From positions 1-64,000 of the forward strand of contig CAZODO010000023.1 of NCBI GenBank assembly GCA_964578605.1: a stretch of 64,000 nucleotides of DNA, given 5' to 3'. Positions 15,959-24,800 of the stretch are shown here, one piece after another (within the stretch, counting starts at the first letter, position 1; the number at the start of each line of letters is the position of its first letter). The position numbers and the translations under genes were made by a program. The notes below the pieces were generated by a model. The model saw only the letters and a list, made by a program, of their open reading frames with translations. It had not been told where the DNA came from and ran no database searches. The stretch is from JAXMHN01 sp964578605. GTDB lineage: Bacteria > Verrucomicrobiota > Verrucomicrobiia > Limisphaerales > SIBE01.

Positions 15959-16528
15959 TTAGCTCTTGGTGGGGCCGGTCCCTGCGGGGATCAGGCCGCT
16001 CTTGCGCGCGAAATTGAACAATCCACCGGCGTCCACCACGGGCCGGACTTCGCCTAACGGCTTTAGCGAGAAGGTTTTGCCTGTCGCTTTCACCGTGACC
16101 TGGCCCGCGTCGAGGTCCACCGTGACCACGTCGCCAGTCTTGAGGACTTCACAGAGCCGATCGATGCATTCGCAGGGATAAAGCTCGCCGGTCGCGACGC
16201 AATTGCGGAAGAAGATGCGGGCGAAGCTTTCGGCAACGACAATTCGGGCCCCGGCCGAACCCATGGCGATCGGGGCGTGCTCGCGGGAGCTGCCGCAACC
16301 GAAGTTGCGCCCGGCGATGACGATGGGGAACTCGCTGTCGACCTGGCCTTGCTTCACAAAGCGGACCGGGTAAAGGGAGTCGGGAAGGCCACAAAGGGCG
16401 TAGCTGCCGAGCTTCTCGTATTCGTCCGGGATGGTGGGGACGAGTGTCAGATATTGCGCCGGAATGATCTGATCGGTATCGATATTGTCCCGCACGACAT
16501 AGACAGGGCCGCTAAAGACGGATTGCAT
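15959..16528 (-). CDS. leuD: 3-isopropylmalate dehydratase, small subunit
   Basis: Small subunit (189 residues) of the leucine-pathway isomeroisomerase that converts 2-isopropylmalate to 3-isopropylmalate; cytoplasmic. It has the swivelling-domain signatures DNIDTDQIIPAQYL (residues 14-27) and GRNFGCGSSREHAP (residues 73-86). The [4Fe-4S] cluster is on LeuC, which is not encoded in this window, so leuC and leuD are separated here. The length is normal for the bacterial/archaeal small-subunit type. It follows a sugar-isomerase-like gene by 78 bases with an inverted repeat between them. Confidence 0.95.
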   Translation of the reverse strand: MQSVFSGPVYVVRDNIDTDQIIPAQYLTLVPTIPDEYEKLGSYALCGLPDSLYPVRFVKQGQVDSEFPIVIAGRNFGCGSSREHAPIAMGSAGARIVVAESFARIFFRNCVATGELYPCECIDRLCEVLKTGDVVTVDLDAGQVTVKATGKTFSLKPLGEVRPVVDAGGLFNFARKSGLIPAGTGPTKS

Positions 16529-16544
16529 AATCCGAATGTGGCTA

Positions 16545-16587
16545 CCCGGGCGGGGCGTTTCAACCGAAATGTCACCCGCCGCCCGGG
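16545..16587. repeat. Inverted repeat before leuD
   Basis: CCCGGGCGG (16545-16553) and CCGCCCGGG (16579-16587) are perfect 9-base arms about 25 bases apart, between the isomerase-like gene and leuD. It could be a stop for the upstream gene or a leader element of leuD. No T tract or leader peptide was found. Confidence 0.45.
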
Positions 16588-16606
16588 CAAGAAGGGGCAG
16601 GGGAGG

Positions 16607-17461
16607 TTAGGCTTTCCCCATGCGCTTGAGCGCGTCGAAATTGCGTTTCACGGCGTTGAGGGGGTCTTTGCTGGTCTCGTGTTCGACGATGTACCACTCG
16701 GTCTTGCCGTCACTTTCGCAAAAGGCGAACACTTCCTTCCAGTTGACCTGGTCCTCGCCAATGGCACCTTCGGGACCGGCTCCGGACGGTTTGAGATGGA
16801 TCGTCCTGGCGCGGCCGGGATACTTCTTGAGAACAGCCACGGGATCGGCGCCGCCATCGCGACAATTGGCGGTATCCAGTTGCATGATGACCTCGGGCTG
16901 GGTGGTTCCGAAGAACAGGTCCCAGGCAGAGGTGCCATCGAACTTGTCGAAGTCGTGCGCGTGGGCGTGGTACCCGACCCACATGCCTTCGGACTTCACT
17001 TTGGCGGCGATGTCGTTGAAGAGCTTGGCCTTGTCGAGCCAGTCCTGCTTCGACTTGCCTTCCATCCAGGGGACGATGAGGAACGGGTTGCCCAGGGTCT
17101 GGTTGAACTCGATGGTTTCCTGGAGCTTATTGGACAGGACCGACTCGTACGGGGTGTGCGTCCCGCAACAAACGAGGCCGTTGTCATCGAGGAGTTTCCG
17201 CAATTCCTTGGCGGTGCGCTCGTGGTACCCCGCGAATTCCACGCCCTTATATCCGATCTTCGACACGGCGGTGAGCATGCCGGGCAGGTTGTCCTTGCAC
17301 TGTTCGCGCAGCGAATAGAGCTGCAAACCGACCGGAATCCGGCGGCGGGTTGCGGCTTGCGCGGAGTGGAGCTTGCCGAGGGTCGCTGCAGCGGCCAAGC
17401 CGAGAGCTGTTTTCGAGATGAAAGAGCGGCGGTTGAGTTCTTGAGAGGGAATGCCAGTCAT
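16607..17461 (-). CDS. Sugar phosphate isomerase/epimerase-like protein, exported
   Basis: AP-endonuclease-2-like TIM barrel of 284 residues. The N-terminus (NRRSFISKTALGLAAAATLG) is a Tat-like signal, so the enzyme probably works in the periplasm. Barrel motifs include GYKGVEFAGY, CCGTHTPYESV, VGYHAHAHDF with metal-type histidines, QLDTANCRDGG and WYIVEHE. These fit metal sites of xylose-isomerase-like barrels (His, Asp, Glu). True substrate unknown; relatives act on inositols, keto-sugars or glycosides. The start at 17461 follows AAGGAC and gives the signal directly. It is the last gene of a sugar-related minus-strand set. Confidence 0.85.
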   Translation of the reverse strand: MTGIPSQELNRRSFISKTALGLAAAATLGKLHSAQAATRRRIPVGLQLYSLREQCKDNLPGMLTAVSKIGYKGVEFAGYHERTAKELRKLLDDNGLVCCGTHTPYESVLSNKLQETIEFNQTLGNPFLIVPWMEGKSKQDWLDKAKLFNDIAAKVKSEGMWVGYHAHAHDFDKFDGTSAWDLFFGTTQPEVIMQLDTANCRDGGADPVAVLKKYPGRARTIHLKPSGAGPEGAIGEDQVNWKEVFAFCESDGKTEWYIVEHETSKDPLNAVKRNFDALKRMGKA

Positions 17462-17653
17462 GGAGAGTCCTTTTCGAACAGGTTGAAAGCAGTCGTTCAC
17501 TTGCAGGCGATTTAACGCTGGACGGCCGGGCGAGTCAATCCGCCAGCGGAGAAGCGGCCAGGCGAATTCTTGAAAGACAATTGTCTGCTCCAGAGCTTCC
17601 GCAAAGGGAGGTGTTCGCGCCCCTGCCGACCTTGGCATGGCGCCGTTGGAGGC

Positions 17654-19405
17654 CTACTTGCTGGACGCGTCTTCGCACTCGCGGTAAGCGCCGAACTCCG
17701 CGAGGTCATCTTCGCCCAGCCAATTGGGCGGATCGGGCTCGGCCAGGTTCAGGGCGGACTTCACCCGCTGCCAGAGTCGGGTTCTGGCATAGCGCTGGTG
17801 GACCAATTGGAAGCGGGTGCGTTCGAGGAGCGTCCGTGCGCCGGCGGGTTTGCCCTGGTCGAGGAGCAAGGCGGCTTTCCGTTCGATCAGCCACTCGTCT
17901 TCGCATGGTTCAACCTGGGCCAGCCAGGAAGCGCGTTCGCTCAGGGTGGAATGGCCAAGGGCCGCCAGAGCGACGTCGCGCTCCACAACGATCTGCGGAT
18001 GCCGCGCAAGGGCCGGGTCTGGCAGCCTGCGGAACGCGTCGACAGCGGCCTTGGGGTCGCTCCTGGCCCGCAGGTGCAAGCGACCCTCAAGAGCCCGCGC
18101 ACGCGCGTCCCTGGACTCGCCCAATGTGGCGAGTGCTTCCTCGACACGGCCCGCACCGGCCAGCCATGCGCCCCGTTGAAAGAGCCAGCTGTCCCGGGCG
18201 GACGCGCTGCTTTTGGCGGCTGCCCATGCGAGCGCGTCGCCCAGAGACTCCATGGCGGAGGGAGCCCAACACAGTTCGTCCCAGAGTGGCGGAAGCGGGC
18301 ATTCCGCGGGGGCGCGCCTTTCGAACGCCTTGAGCACGGAGACCCAGAATTGGACTTCCGGGCGAGGTGGCCATCCGAACAGGGGGACGTTTGAGGCAGG
18401 CAGCAAGTCCGGGGCGGGCAATGCAAGGCTCGCCAGATCGCGCGGCGCCGTGCTGGGAATCCAAAACTCGACGTGCGCGCGCGTTTGGCCCGGTGGAAGC
18501 AGCTCTTTGATTGACTGATCGCGAATTGGGCCGCCTTGAATCTCGGCGTAGGTTTCGCCGCTCAAGGAAGCGGCGCGTCCCCAGGTTTCGTGCGGACCCA
18601 TGCCGTAAGACCAAAGCTTAATCCCCGGGACGAGCTTCGGATCCGCGACGTGATAGAGCCCCTGCCCAAGGCTCGGCGTGAAGGCCCCGAAAGCGCCGCA
18701 GTCCGGTTCCAACCAGAAGAAACCAGTCATGCGATCAAGATCGCGCAGGCTTTTCGGGCCTTGGGCAGCCCAATCGATTCTCTCGAGTCTGGCGCCATGG
18801 GATAGCACCGGACCGTTCGGGAAGTGGAACTCGGTATCGGGACGGACCGGGACGGCGGCGTTCGACCAGGACATCCATGGGTGCGCCTGACCGGACGGGT
18901 TGTGAAAGACGGTGCGCTGGGTTAGAAAGGCGTCGCCCTCGCCAAGCGAATACTCCACCGTCCATTGCATCCCGAAATGCAGCTCACGCTCGCCGCACCA
19001 GGCATAGACTCGGTTACCCGCCTTGCGGCTCTTGGATGCAACCCTTTCAAGCTGCACCGGAGTGTGCGAGATCGGGAAGCTCACTTCGATTCCGCCGGGA
19101 ACGAAACCGAGCCGTGGCAGAATCCTGACTGGCTGTATCGAGGCTGGCACGAACAGCACCTCGTTTCCGGACCGCTTGTCCTTTATGGAATGCACTTTGC
19201 CGCCCAGGTCCGGGCAAATCGTCACGCGCAGGAAGTCGTTTTCCAGGGCGATAAAGCGGCGGATCCTGAGCGACGGGCGTCGGCTGGTTTCGACGAAGCT
19301 CGGGTAGGGATACACGCCGTCCGGATCGAACAGAGGCGGGATCGGCCCGGCGGGCGTGGTCTGATGAACCAGCAGAGCCTCTTGAAAGTCGCAGAGTTGC
19401 AGCAT
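17654..19405 (-). CDS. DUF5107 domain protein
   Basis: Protein of 583 residues. The DUF5107 core covers about residues 30-330: LENDFLRVTICPDLGGKVHSIKDK near the start, GGIEVSFPISHTPV in the middle, and PGIKLWSYGMGPHE later. The fold is a galactose-mutarotase-like beta-sandwich, seen in enzymes and proteins acting on glycans. The remaining part is rich in Ala/Leu helices (VEEALATLGESRDARARALEGRLHLRA), resembling TPR repeats. There is no signal peptide. It lies 29 bases after the glycosidase-like gene on the same strand, so a shared role in sugar processing is likely. A much longer DUF5107 relative is at 41673-45134. Confidence 0.85.
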   Translation of the reverse strand: MLQLCDFQEALLVHQTTPAGPIPPLFDPDGVYPYPSFVETSRRPSLRIRRFIALENDFLRVTICPDLGGKVHSIKDKRSGNEVLFVPASIQPVRILPRLGFVPGGIEVSFPISHTPVQLERVASKSRKAGNRVYAWCGERELHFGMQWTVEYSLGEGDAFLTQRTVFHNPSGQAHPWMSWSNAAVPVRPDTEFHFPNGPVLSHGARLERIDWAAQGPKSLRDLDRMTGFFWLEPDCGAFGAFTPSLGQGLYHVADPKLVPGIKLWSYGMGPHETWGRAASLSGETYAEIQGGPIRDQSIKELLPPGQTRAHVEFWIPSTAPRDLASLALPAPDLLPASNVPLFGWPPRPEVQFWVSVLKAFERRAPAECPLPPLWDELCWAPSAMESLGDALAWAAAKSSASARDSWLFQRGAWLAGAGRVEEALATLGESRDARARALEGRLHLRARSDPKAAVDAFRRLPDPALARHPQIVVERDVALAALGHSTLSERASWLAQVEPCEDEWLIERKAALLLDQGKPAGARTLLERTRFQLVHQRYARTRLWQRVKSALNLAEPDPPNWLGEDDLAEFGAYRECEDASSK

Positions 19406-19434
19406 GGCGGAACCCGAGGTGCAGCGGCACCCGC

Positions 19435-21561
19435 CTATTCACCGGGTTCCGGCATGGCGTCAAACACCAGCACCTCGAAGGGCGCAAGCTGGAAGGTCCG
19501 GGATACGCCCGCCTGAGCGCGGATGCCCGGCTTCTCGGCATTCGCCCGCCACGGGCTCTTGAGCGCATACGCCTTGGGAGCGCCTTCCGGCAGTTCAAAA
19601 GCCCGGGCGATATCGACTGTGATCGAGGCCGGTTCGGCTCCCGGATTTCTAAACGCAAGAATGCCTTTGCGCCGCGCCCAGGAGGCCCAGCCGTAAGGTT
19701 CGTTTTTGCCGGGATCGCCCCCCACCCAATGCGTGTCCACCAGAACATCCGCGTTGGCGTGCGCCCATTTCGCGGTCTCAGCAAGGTCGTCCCAGTTGCG
19801 CCCCGTCATCTTTTCGGGGGTGACGTAGAGTTCCTGGAGGCAGGTTCCACTGGCGAAGAACGACTCCAACTCGCGCCGGATTTCCTCGGGGTCGGTCCCG
19901 ACCTCGGCGGCCGTTCCATACCGGGCATGGGCAAAACCCTGCGTCATGAGGGAATTGATCGGATAGAGCGGCGCGGCTTGCACAACGTTCCGGCAGGTTT
20001 CCATGTCACGGTAGGTCATCCATTGCTCGCGCTTTGAGCCCGCGCCGTGAAATCCCATATCGCCTCCGCCGCGCCAGGTGGAATCCCCATACCAGAGCCA
20101 GAAAGGCGAAGGCCATGTCCCTGTGGTGATGCTGATGAAGAGGTCGGGCTTGCTCGCACGCAGAGCGCGTGTCAGGCGCAGCATGGCCTCGGTTTCGTTG
20201 ACGCTCCGCGCCAGGCCGTCGAACTTGAAGAAGTTCGCCCCATCCCGCTGAATGAAGCCCGAGCAGGTCTCGAGAAAGCGGGCGTAATACTTCGGCCCGG
20301 CCAGCGAAAAGCCTTCCGGGCTGGTTTCGAAGCCCTGTTCCTTGCCCAGGGCGATTCGGTCGTCTTTGGGCTTTCCGTAACCGCCGAAGGGCGACAGCCA
20401 AAAGCCGAGCGTCGATCGATGGGCCCGCGCGGCGGCGAGGATCTTCTCAAATCCATTGGGGAAGTTCTGCTTGATCGGCCGCCACAGCGTCTTTGGATCA
20501 TCCCAGCCGTCGTCCCAGACAAAGGACGCGAGCGGGATATCCCGCTTCCCGATCAGTTCACGGCCGAAGATCTCAATCGCGTTCAAACATTCCGCTTCGG
20601 TGATCTTTCGATCGCCCCAACAGATGTCATACCAGGCGTTGTAATGCAGGAAAGGCCGGTAAGGATGCGCGCGTTCCCTTTCTACGTAATAGGCGAATCC
20701 GCGCCGCAACTGCCCCTCGGGAACGACTCCAGCCACAGCCGCCTGGCGGACGCTCTGGTTCGCGGCCAAGGTCAAGTTGAACGGAAGGGCGCAAGTGGCC
20801 TTCTCGCCGACGGTGCTGCGCGCATCGGGGTGTTCGTAAGCGAAGAAGAGGTTGCCGATTACCAGTGGCGAGCCCGGCACGGTCCCGACCGATTGCGCCC
20901 CTTCTCCGGGGAGTTCGAGAAGGCGCGTTTCCTTGATCGAGATCGGCGCGCTCTGGGTCCGAAAGGTAAACTCTTGCCGAACCGCGTTGCCGCCGTCGCG
21001 CAGGATCGCCCGCCAATCCACTAAGAAGAGAGCGTCGTTGCTTGCCAAACGCGCGTAGATTTCACATCCGGAAGAGCGCTCGCTTAGAATAGATGCGCCC
21101 GGTTCAAGGCCGAGGACTCGGGCCATGGGAGAGCTTGCCAGCTTCAACTCTGAGGCACGGAGAACGCGTCCGTCTGCCAAGACGAGGCGGAACAGTTCGC
21201 AATCTCTTTGGTCGACCTGCTTTCCGGCGATAAGATCCTCGACGCGCCCAGGGCGCAGCTTCCGGTCTGCGCAGCTCCACACAACACGAATAAGGTTGTT
21301 CTCCAGGCGAATCTCGTCCGTTGTGACATTCGCTTGGGTGCCGGTCGGCTGTGTTCCGGGGAGGTCCAAGGCCTGCAGGTCCACGGTTCCTGCCTGGAAC
21401 AGGCCCAGGACCAAAGCGATCGCACTGGTCCAGCGGGCGCAGGCTGCAGCGGACGCGGTCGCCGTGTGCCGGCGATGGACAGGGTTCAAGGGAGAGTTTG
21501 CCACGGAGGTCAGGGCGGAGAGCGGAGCTTGCATATGGACGATGGATCTCGGTTCTGGCAT
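19435..21561 (-). CDS. Glycosidase-like protein, GH36/alpha-galactosidase-type barrel
   Basis: Protein of 708 residues (ATG 21534 is an alternative start). A hydrophobic signal lies at about 45-65 (TSAIALVLGLFQAGTV). An N-terminal beta-sandwich of about 270 residues precedes a TIM barrel. The barrel reads YNAWYDICWGDRK, ASFVWDDGWDD, TLGFWLSPFGGY, ANFFKFDGLARS (the Asp of KFD sits where clan GH-D places its nucleophile) and LFISITTGTWPSPFWLWYGDSTWRGGGDMG. A small C-terminal beta domain ends near VLVFDAM. This order is that of clan-D alpha-galactosidase-like enzymes, but the substrate is not evident. First gene of a minus-strand set and divergent from the next isomerase. Confidence 0.75.
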   Translation of the reverse strand: MPEPRSIVHMQAPLSALTSVANSPLNPVHRRHTATASAAACARWTSAIALVLGLFQAGTVDLQALDLPGTQPTGTQANVTTDEIRLENNLIRVVWSCADRKLRPGRVEDLIAGKQVDQRDCELFRLVLADGRVLRASELKLASSPMARVLGLEPGASILSERSSGCEIYARLASNDALFLVDWRAILRDGGNAVRQEFTFRTQSAPISIKETRLLELPGEGAQSVGTVPGSPLVIGNLFFAYEHPDARSTVGEKATCALPFNLTLAANQSVRQAAVAGVVPEGQLRRGFAYYVERERAHPYRPFLHYNAWYDICWGDRKITEAECLNAIEIFGRELIGKRDIPLASFVWDDGWDDPKTLWRPIKQNFPNGFEKILAAARAHRSTLGFWLSPFGGYGKPKDDRIALGKEQGFETSPEGFSLAGPKYYARFLETCSGFIQRDGANFFKFDGLARSVNETEAMLRLTRALRASKPDLFISITTGTWPSPFWLWYGDSTWRGGGDMGFHGAGSKREQWMTYRDMETCRNVVQAAPLYPINSLMTQGFAHARYGTAAEVGTDPEEIRRELESFFASGTCLQELYVTPEKMTGRNWDDLAETAKWAHANADVLVDTHWVGGDPGKNEPYGWASWARRKGILAFRNPGAEPASITVDIARAFELPEGAPKAYALKSPWRANAEKPGIRAQAGVSRTFQLAPFEVLVFDAMPEPGE

Positions 21562-21605
21562 AAACAGCTGCGTCTTGTTTGGACTGTAAACGACTCGTTC
21601 ACTCT

Positions 21606-22529
21606 ATGAAAGCCGCTTCTCAAGTTTCGCGCCGGGATTTCCTGACACGCACCACCCTTGCAGCCGGGTCTGCGCTCCTGCTCGGTTCGTCTCGCTCTCT
21701 GCCGCTGGCCGCGGAACAAGCCGCCTCCAACGGTTGGCAGATTGGGTGTTACACTCGCCCGTTCGATAAGTTCGATTGGCGCACGGCTTTTGATGGCATT
21801 GCCGAGGCGGGCTACAAGTATGCCGGGCTCATCTCGAGCAACGCCAAACAGTGGATCATGATCCGCGTCGACACGCCTCGCGAGGAAGCCGCCGAAATGG
21901 GCGCCGAAGCGCAAAAGCGGGGGCTCCGGGTTATTTCGGCCTATGGCGATTTCTCGGTTGCGAACTCGCTTTCTGAGGGGATCAGCGGACTCCGGAAGCT
22001 CATCGATAACTGCGTCGCTGCGCAGTGCCCCAACCTGCTCCTGGGCGGCCCGGGCGAGCCCAAACATTACGCCCCTTACTTCAAAGCCGTCCGGGAATGC
22101 TGCGCCTATGCCGAGGAGAAGGGCGTGGGCCTGAGCATGAAGCCGCATGGCGGCCAGAATGCGACCGGTCCGCAGTGCCGGAAAGCGATCCAGCTTGTCG
22201 GGCACCCGCGCTTCCGCCTCTGGTATGACCCGGGCAACATCTTCTACTACTCGAACGGCGAGTTGGATCCGGTTGCGGACGCAGCCAGCGTGGACGGCCT
22301 GGTGGTCGGGATCAGCGTCAAGGACTACCGGCATCCCAAGGATGTCATGGTTACGCCTGGAACGGGCAAGGTGGACTTTCCTGCCGTGTTCGCGGCACTG
22401 AAAAAGGGCGGTTTTACTTCCGGTCCCGTTCTGGTGGAATGCTTGGAGCAAGGCCCTCTCGCTCACATCATCGAGCAAGCGAGAAGGACGCGCCTTTACC
22501 TGGAAGAACTCCTGAACGCGAAGGCATAG
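21606..22529 (+). CDS. Sugar phosphate isomerase/epimerase-like protein, exported
   Basis: TIM-barrel protein of 307 residues with a Tat signal (SRRDFLTRTTLAAGSALLLG). Barrel segments: QIGCYTRPFDKF, GYKYAGLIS, LGGPGEPKHYAPY, LSMKPHGGQNATG, LWYDPGNIFYYS and GPVLVECLEQG. Metal-type residues His, Asp and Glu occur at the expected strand ends. ATG 21606 was chosen over an in-frame TTG at 21579 because it begins the signal. It is divergent from the glycosidase-like gene with about 45 bases between starts, so both probably share a compact promoter region. Substrate unknown. Confidence 0.85.
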   Translation: MKAASQVSRRDFLTRTTLAAGSALLLGSSRSLPLAAEQAASNGWQIGCYTRPFDKFDWRTAFDGIAEAGYKYAGLISSNAKQWIMIRVDTPREEAAEMGAEAQKRGLRVISAYGDFSVANSLSEGISGLRKLIDNCVAAQCPNLLLGGPGEPKHYAPYFKAVRECCAYAEEKGVGLSMKPHGGQNATGPQCRKAIQLVGHPRFRLWYDPGNIFYYSNGELDPVADAASVDGLVVGISVKDYRHPKDVMVTPGTGKVDFPAVFAALKKGGFTSGPVLVECLEQGPLAHIIEQARRTRLYLEELLNAKA

Positions 22530-22602
22530 CCCTGCGTAACCCTCGCTCCGTCAAATTGGAATTGGACAACGCTTTGGGCGAGGCGATAGAGTCCGTCTGC
22601 CG

Positions 22603-22902
22603 ATGCGAAATGAAGCTTTGACGAAACTGCTGGTTGGGTTGGTGGCCCTCAGCGTGCTGGCCACATCCGGGTTCGCATTTCTCTATGTGCGGTCGGTCCA
22701 GAAGATGAACCATCTCCAATTGCAGGCCGCATTGGTGAACCGCAATCGGGCCTTGGTCAACTCGTTTGCCGCGGAGGTCGTCGAATACAGCAGACGCGAT
22801 CCAGCCATCGATCCGCTGCTGCAATCTCTGGGCATCAAACCGATGCCAAGGGCAGCCGCTGGGCAGCCGGCCCGGACCCAACCCGCCGCCGGTCCACGGT
22901 GA
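22603..22902 (+). CDS. Small single-pass membrane protein
   Basis: Protein of 99 residues, with a membrane helix at about 9-30 (LVGLVALSVLATSGFAFLYV), then a Gln/Asn-rich amphipathic stretch and a Pro/Ala tail (AAGQPARTQPAAGPR). No known domain. The next gene encodes a protein of the same design 18 bases later, so the two are probably a functional pair derived by duplication. Confidence 0.7.
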   Translation: MRNEALTKLLVGLVALSVLATSGFAFLYVRSVQKMNHLQLQAALVNRNRALVNSFAAEVVEYSRRDPAIDPLLQSLGIKPMPRAAAGQPARTQPAAGPR

Positions 22903-22920
22903 GATGGCCGACGTGCCGCC

Positions 22921-23325
22921 ATGAACAACGCCCCTTCTCCTTTGGAACCGCTGCCCGAAGCCCCAGCCCCCAGCTTGGAGGAGCTTGCCAAGGACTGCCG
23001 GTCCCTTCGTTCCGCCTTCAATGTCACGTTGGTGATGCTTCTGATCCTGACCGGCAGCCTTTCGGTCTTCTTCATGCGTGAGATCAGCATCGCGCGCAAG
23101 CAGATCACTGAACTGACCCGGGTGGTGGTTGAATACGAAAAGAGCGGCGCGCCCGTGGTGGCGGATCTCCGGTCGAAAATGCAGGCCTTCGCGCGCTCCC
23201 ATCCGGATTTCGCGCCGATTTACGCCCGCTACTTCGGAACCAACGCGCCTCAAGGGACCCAAGGGGTGAGCCCAGCGCAACCGGCGCCTTCTGCGGCGGT
23301 GCCCCGGCTTCCGCCCGCCAAGTAA
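22921..23325 (+). CDS. Small single-pass membrane protein
   Basis: Protein of 134 residues. After a Pro-rich N-terminus a membrane helix lies at about 35-53 (NVTLVMLLILTGSLSVFFM), then a likely coiled segment (ISIARKQITELTRVVVEYEKSG), a conserved-looking block LRSKMQAFARSHPDFAPIYARY and a Pro/Ala tail. Same architecture as the preceding gene. Function unknown; a structural pair at the membrane is inferred. Confidence 0.75.
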   Translation: MNNAPSPLEPLPEAPAPSLEELAKDCRSLRSAFNVTLVMLLILTGSLSVFFMREISIARKQITELTRVVVEYEKSGAPVVADLRSKMQAFARSHPDFAPIYARYFGTNAPQGTQGVSPAQPAPSAAVPRLPPAK

Positions 23326-23386
23326 AGGTCTTGCACCCGGGCGCTCCGAACGAAAAAGGAATCGCAGGTCTTTCGTCGGAGAGGCG

Positions 23387-23860
23387 TCAATTTAGGGCGT
23401 CCAGGGCCGGGCCCTTCTTTTTCGACAGCAGTCTCACGCCTGTAATGCGCATGCGCTTGTCCACCGCTTTGCACATGTCGTAAATCGTAAGCGCCGCCAG
23501 GCTGACGGCCGTTAACGCCTCCATTTCCACCCCCGTCTGGGCCGCCGTCCGCGCGCTCGCGATGATGATCACGCGGTCTTTGCCTGGCGGTATGCTGAAC
23601 TGCACTTCGCAATGGGTGAGGGGCAGGGGATGGCACATGGGGATCAAGTCCCAGGTCTTCTTGGCAGCATGGATGCCCGCGATGCGCGCGGTGGCGAACA
23701 CGTTGCCCTTGGCTACCTTCTGCTCCTGGATGAGCCGCAGGGTCTCCCGGGAAAGGCGTATCTCGCCTTGGGCGATCGCTTCCCGCGCCTGGATGGGTTT
23801 GCCCGAGACGTCCACCATCCTGGCTTCCCCCGTTGCATCGATGTGGCTGAGCTTCTTCAT
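23387..23860 (-). CDS. moaC: Cyclic pyranopterin monophosphate synthase
   Basis: Second step of molybdopterin synthesis: conversion of the MoaA product to cyclic pyranopterin monophosphate; cytoplasmic. The 157 residues cover the full family. The conserved active-site blocks are present: LIPMCHPLPLTHCEV (residues 73-87) and VEMEALTAVSLAALTIYDMCKAVDK (about 112-136). The start at ATG 23860 overlaps the panB stop (ATGA), giving translational coupling. The enzyme supplies Moco for the hydroxylase operon at 2.1-5.9 kb, but the other moa genes are not in this window. Confidence 0.95.
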   Translation of the reverse strand: MKKLSHIDATGEARMVDVSGKPIQAREAIAQGEIRLSRETLRLIQEQKVAKGNVFATARIAGIHAAKKTWDLIPMCHPLPLTHCEVQFSIPPGKDRVIIIASARTAAQTGVEMEALTAVSLAALTIYDMCKAVDKRMRITGVRLLSKKKGPALDALN

Positions 23861-24627
23861 CCTGGCCGATGCAAACCTTCTTTCCACTCCCGGACACAAG
23901 CCCGGATTCGCTCCGCCGTATTCAGCCTGGGCGTAACGAAGCGCGGCGTGAACCACGGGAACAGGCCCACGAGATCGTGCACGACGAGCACCTGGCCGTC
24001 GCAATCCGGACCGGAGCCGATCCCGATCGTCGGAATGGGCACCTCCTGGGTGACTTCCTTCGCCACGGGCGGTGTCACGAGCTCAAGCACCACCGCCAAA
24101 GCCCCCGCCTCGGCAAGAGCCTTGGCGTCGGCAAAGAGTTGATCGCGCTGCGGTGGAGTTTTGCCTTTGATCTTGTAACCGCCCTCTTCCTTCACGTGCT
24201 GGGGCAACATCCCCAAGTGGCCGCAGTAAGGAATGCCCGCGGCGATAATCGCCTGCACCTGTTCAAGAATCTCAAGCCCGCCTTCGGCCTTTACGGCCCC
24301 GGCCCCGGCCGCCACCAGGCGCCGGGCGTTATGCACGGCCGATTCCGGGGTGTCATAAGCCCGGAAAGGAAGGTCGGCAGCGATCAGGCCGCGCGGCTTG
24401 GCGCGAGCGACGGCCCGGACGTGGTGCACCATGTCTTCCATGGTCACGTGGGTGGTGTCAGGATAGCCGAGGACCACCATCCCGAGGGAATCGCCGACAA
24501 GCAGGAAGGGGAGTTCCGCTTCGTCCAGGAGCTTCGCCATTGGATAGTCATACGCCGTCAGAACCGCGATCGGGTCGCGGCCTTTCATGGCTCGGATCTG
24601 GGCGGCGGTCACTTGGGTCGGTAACAC
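23857..24627 (-). CDS. panB: 3-methyl-2-oxobutanoate hydroxymethyltransferase
   Basis: First committed step of pantothenate synthesis: transfer of a hydroxymethyl group from methylene-THF to 2-oxoisovalerate. The 256 residues include LTAYDYPMAKLLDEA, LVGDSLGMVVLGY (metal Asp), ADLPFRAY, VKAEGG and GHLGMLPQ, all PanB hallmarks. The catalytic Glu is in LELVTPP. It overlaps moaC by four bases. The substrate is the valine precursor, which links it to ilvN at 27 kb. Confidence 0.95.
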   Translation of the reverse strand: MLPTQVTAAQIRAMKGRDPIAVLTAYDYPMAKLLDEAELPFLLVGDSLGMVVLGYPDTTHVTMEDMVHHVRAVARAKPRGLIAADLPFRAYDTPESAVHNARRLVAAGAGAVKAEGGLEILEQVQAIIAAGIPYCGHLGMLPQHVKEEGGYKIKGKTPPQRDQLFADAKALAEAGALAVVLELVTPPVAKEVTQEVPIPTIGIGSGPDCDGQVLVVHDLVGLFPWFTPRFVTPRLNTAERIRACVREWKEGLHRPG

Positions 24628-24698
24628 GCCTAACGATGGTCCCTGGGCTGGAGAAGCCGCAAGCGCAATCTACTGAGCAGCAGTAATTCCCCGTGTCT

Positions 24699-24789
24699 TC
24701 GAAGCGCCTATTGGCTTGCAGCCGGCTTTATGGCGCCGCTCGTTCCTGGCGACGGTGAAAACCAAGCCGACTGCAAGCCGGCACTCCGC
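24699..24789. repeat. Dispersed palindromic repeat, copy 2
   Basis: Second copy of the element at 6104-6188. The left arm is GAAGCGCC...TTGGCTTGCAGCCGGC, the right arm is GCCGACTGCAAGCCGGCACTCCGC, and the centre GGCGCCGCT...TGGCGACGGTGAAAA resembles that of copy 1. It lies between the ceramidase-like gene and panB, both on the minus strand. Confidence 0.75.
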
Positions 24790-24800
24790 GAGAATTAGCT

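Noticed and set aside
16277..17515. Plus-strand open frame opposite leuD and the isomerase-like gene
   Set aside because: Crosses two minus-strand genes and their gap; composition is that of an antisense shadow.
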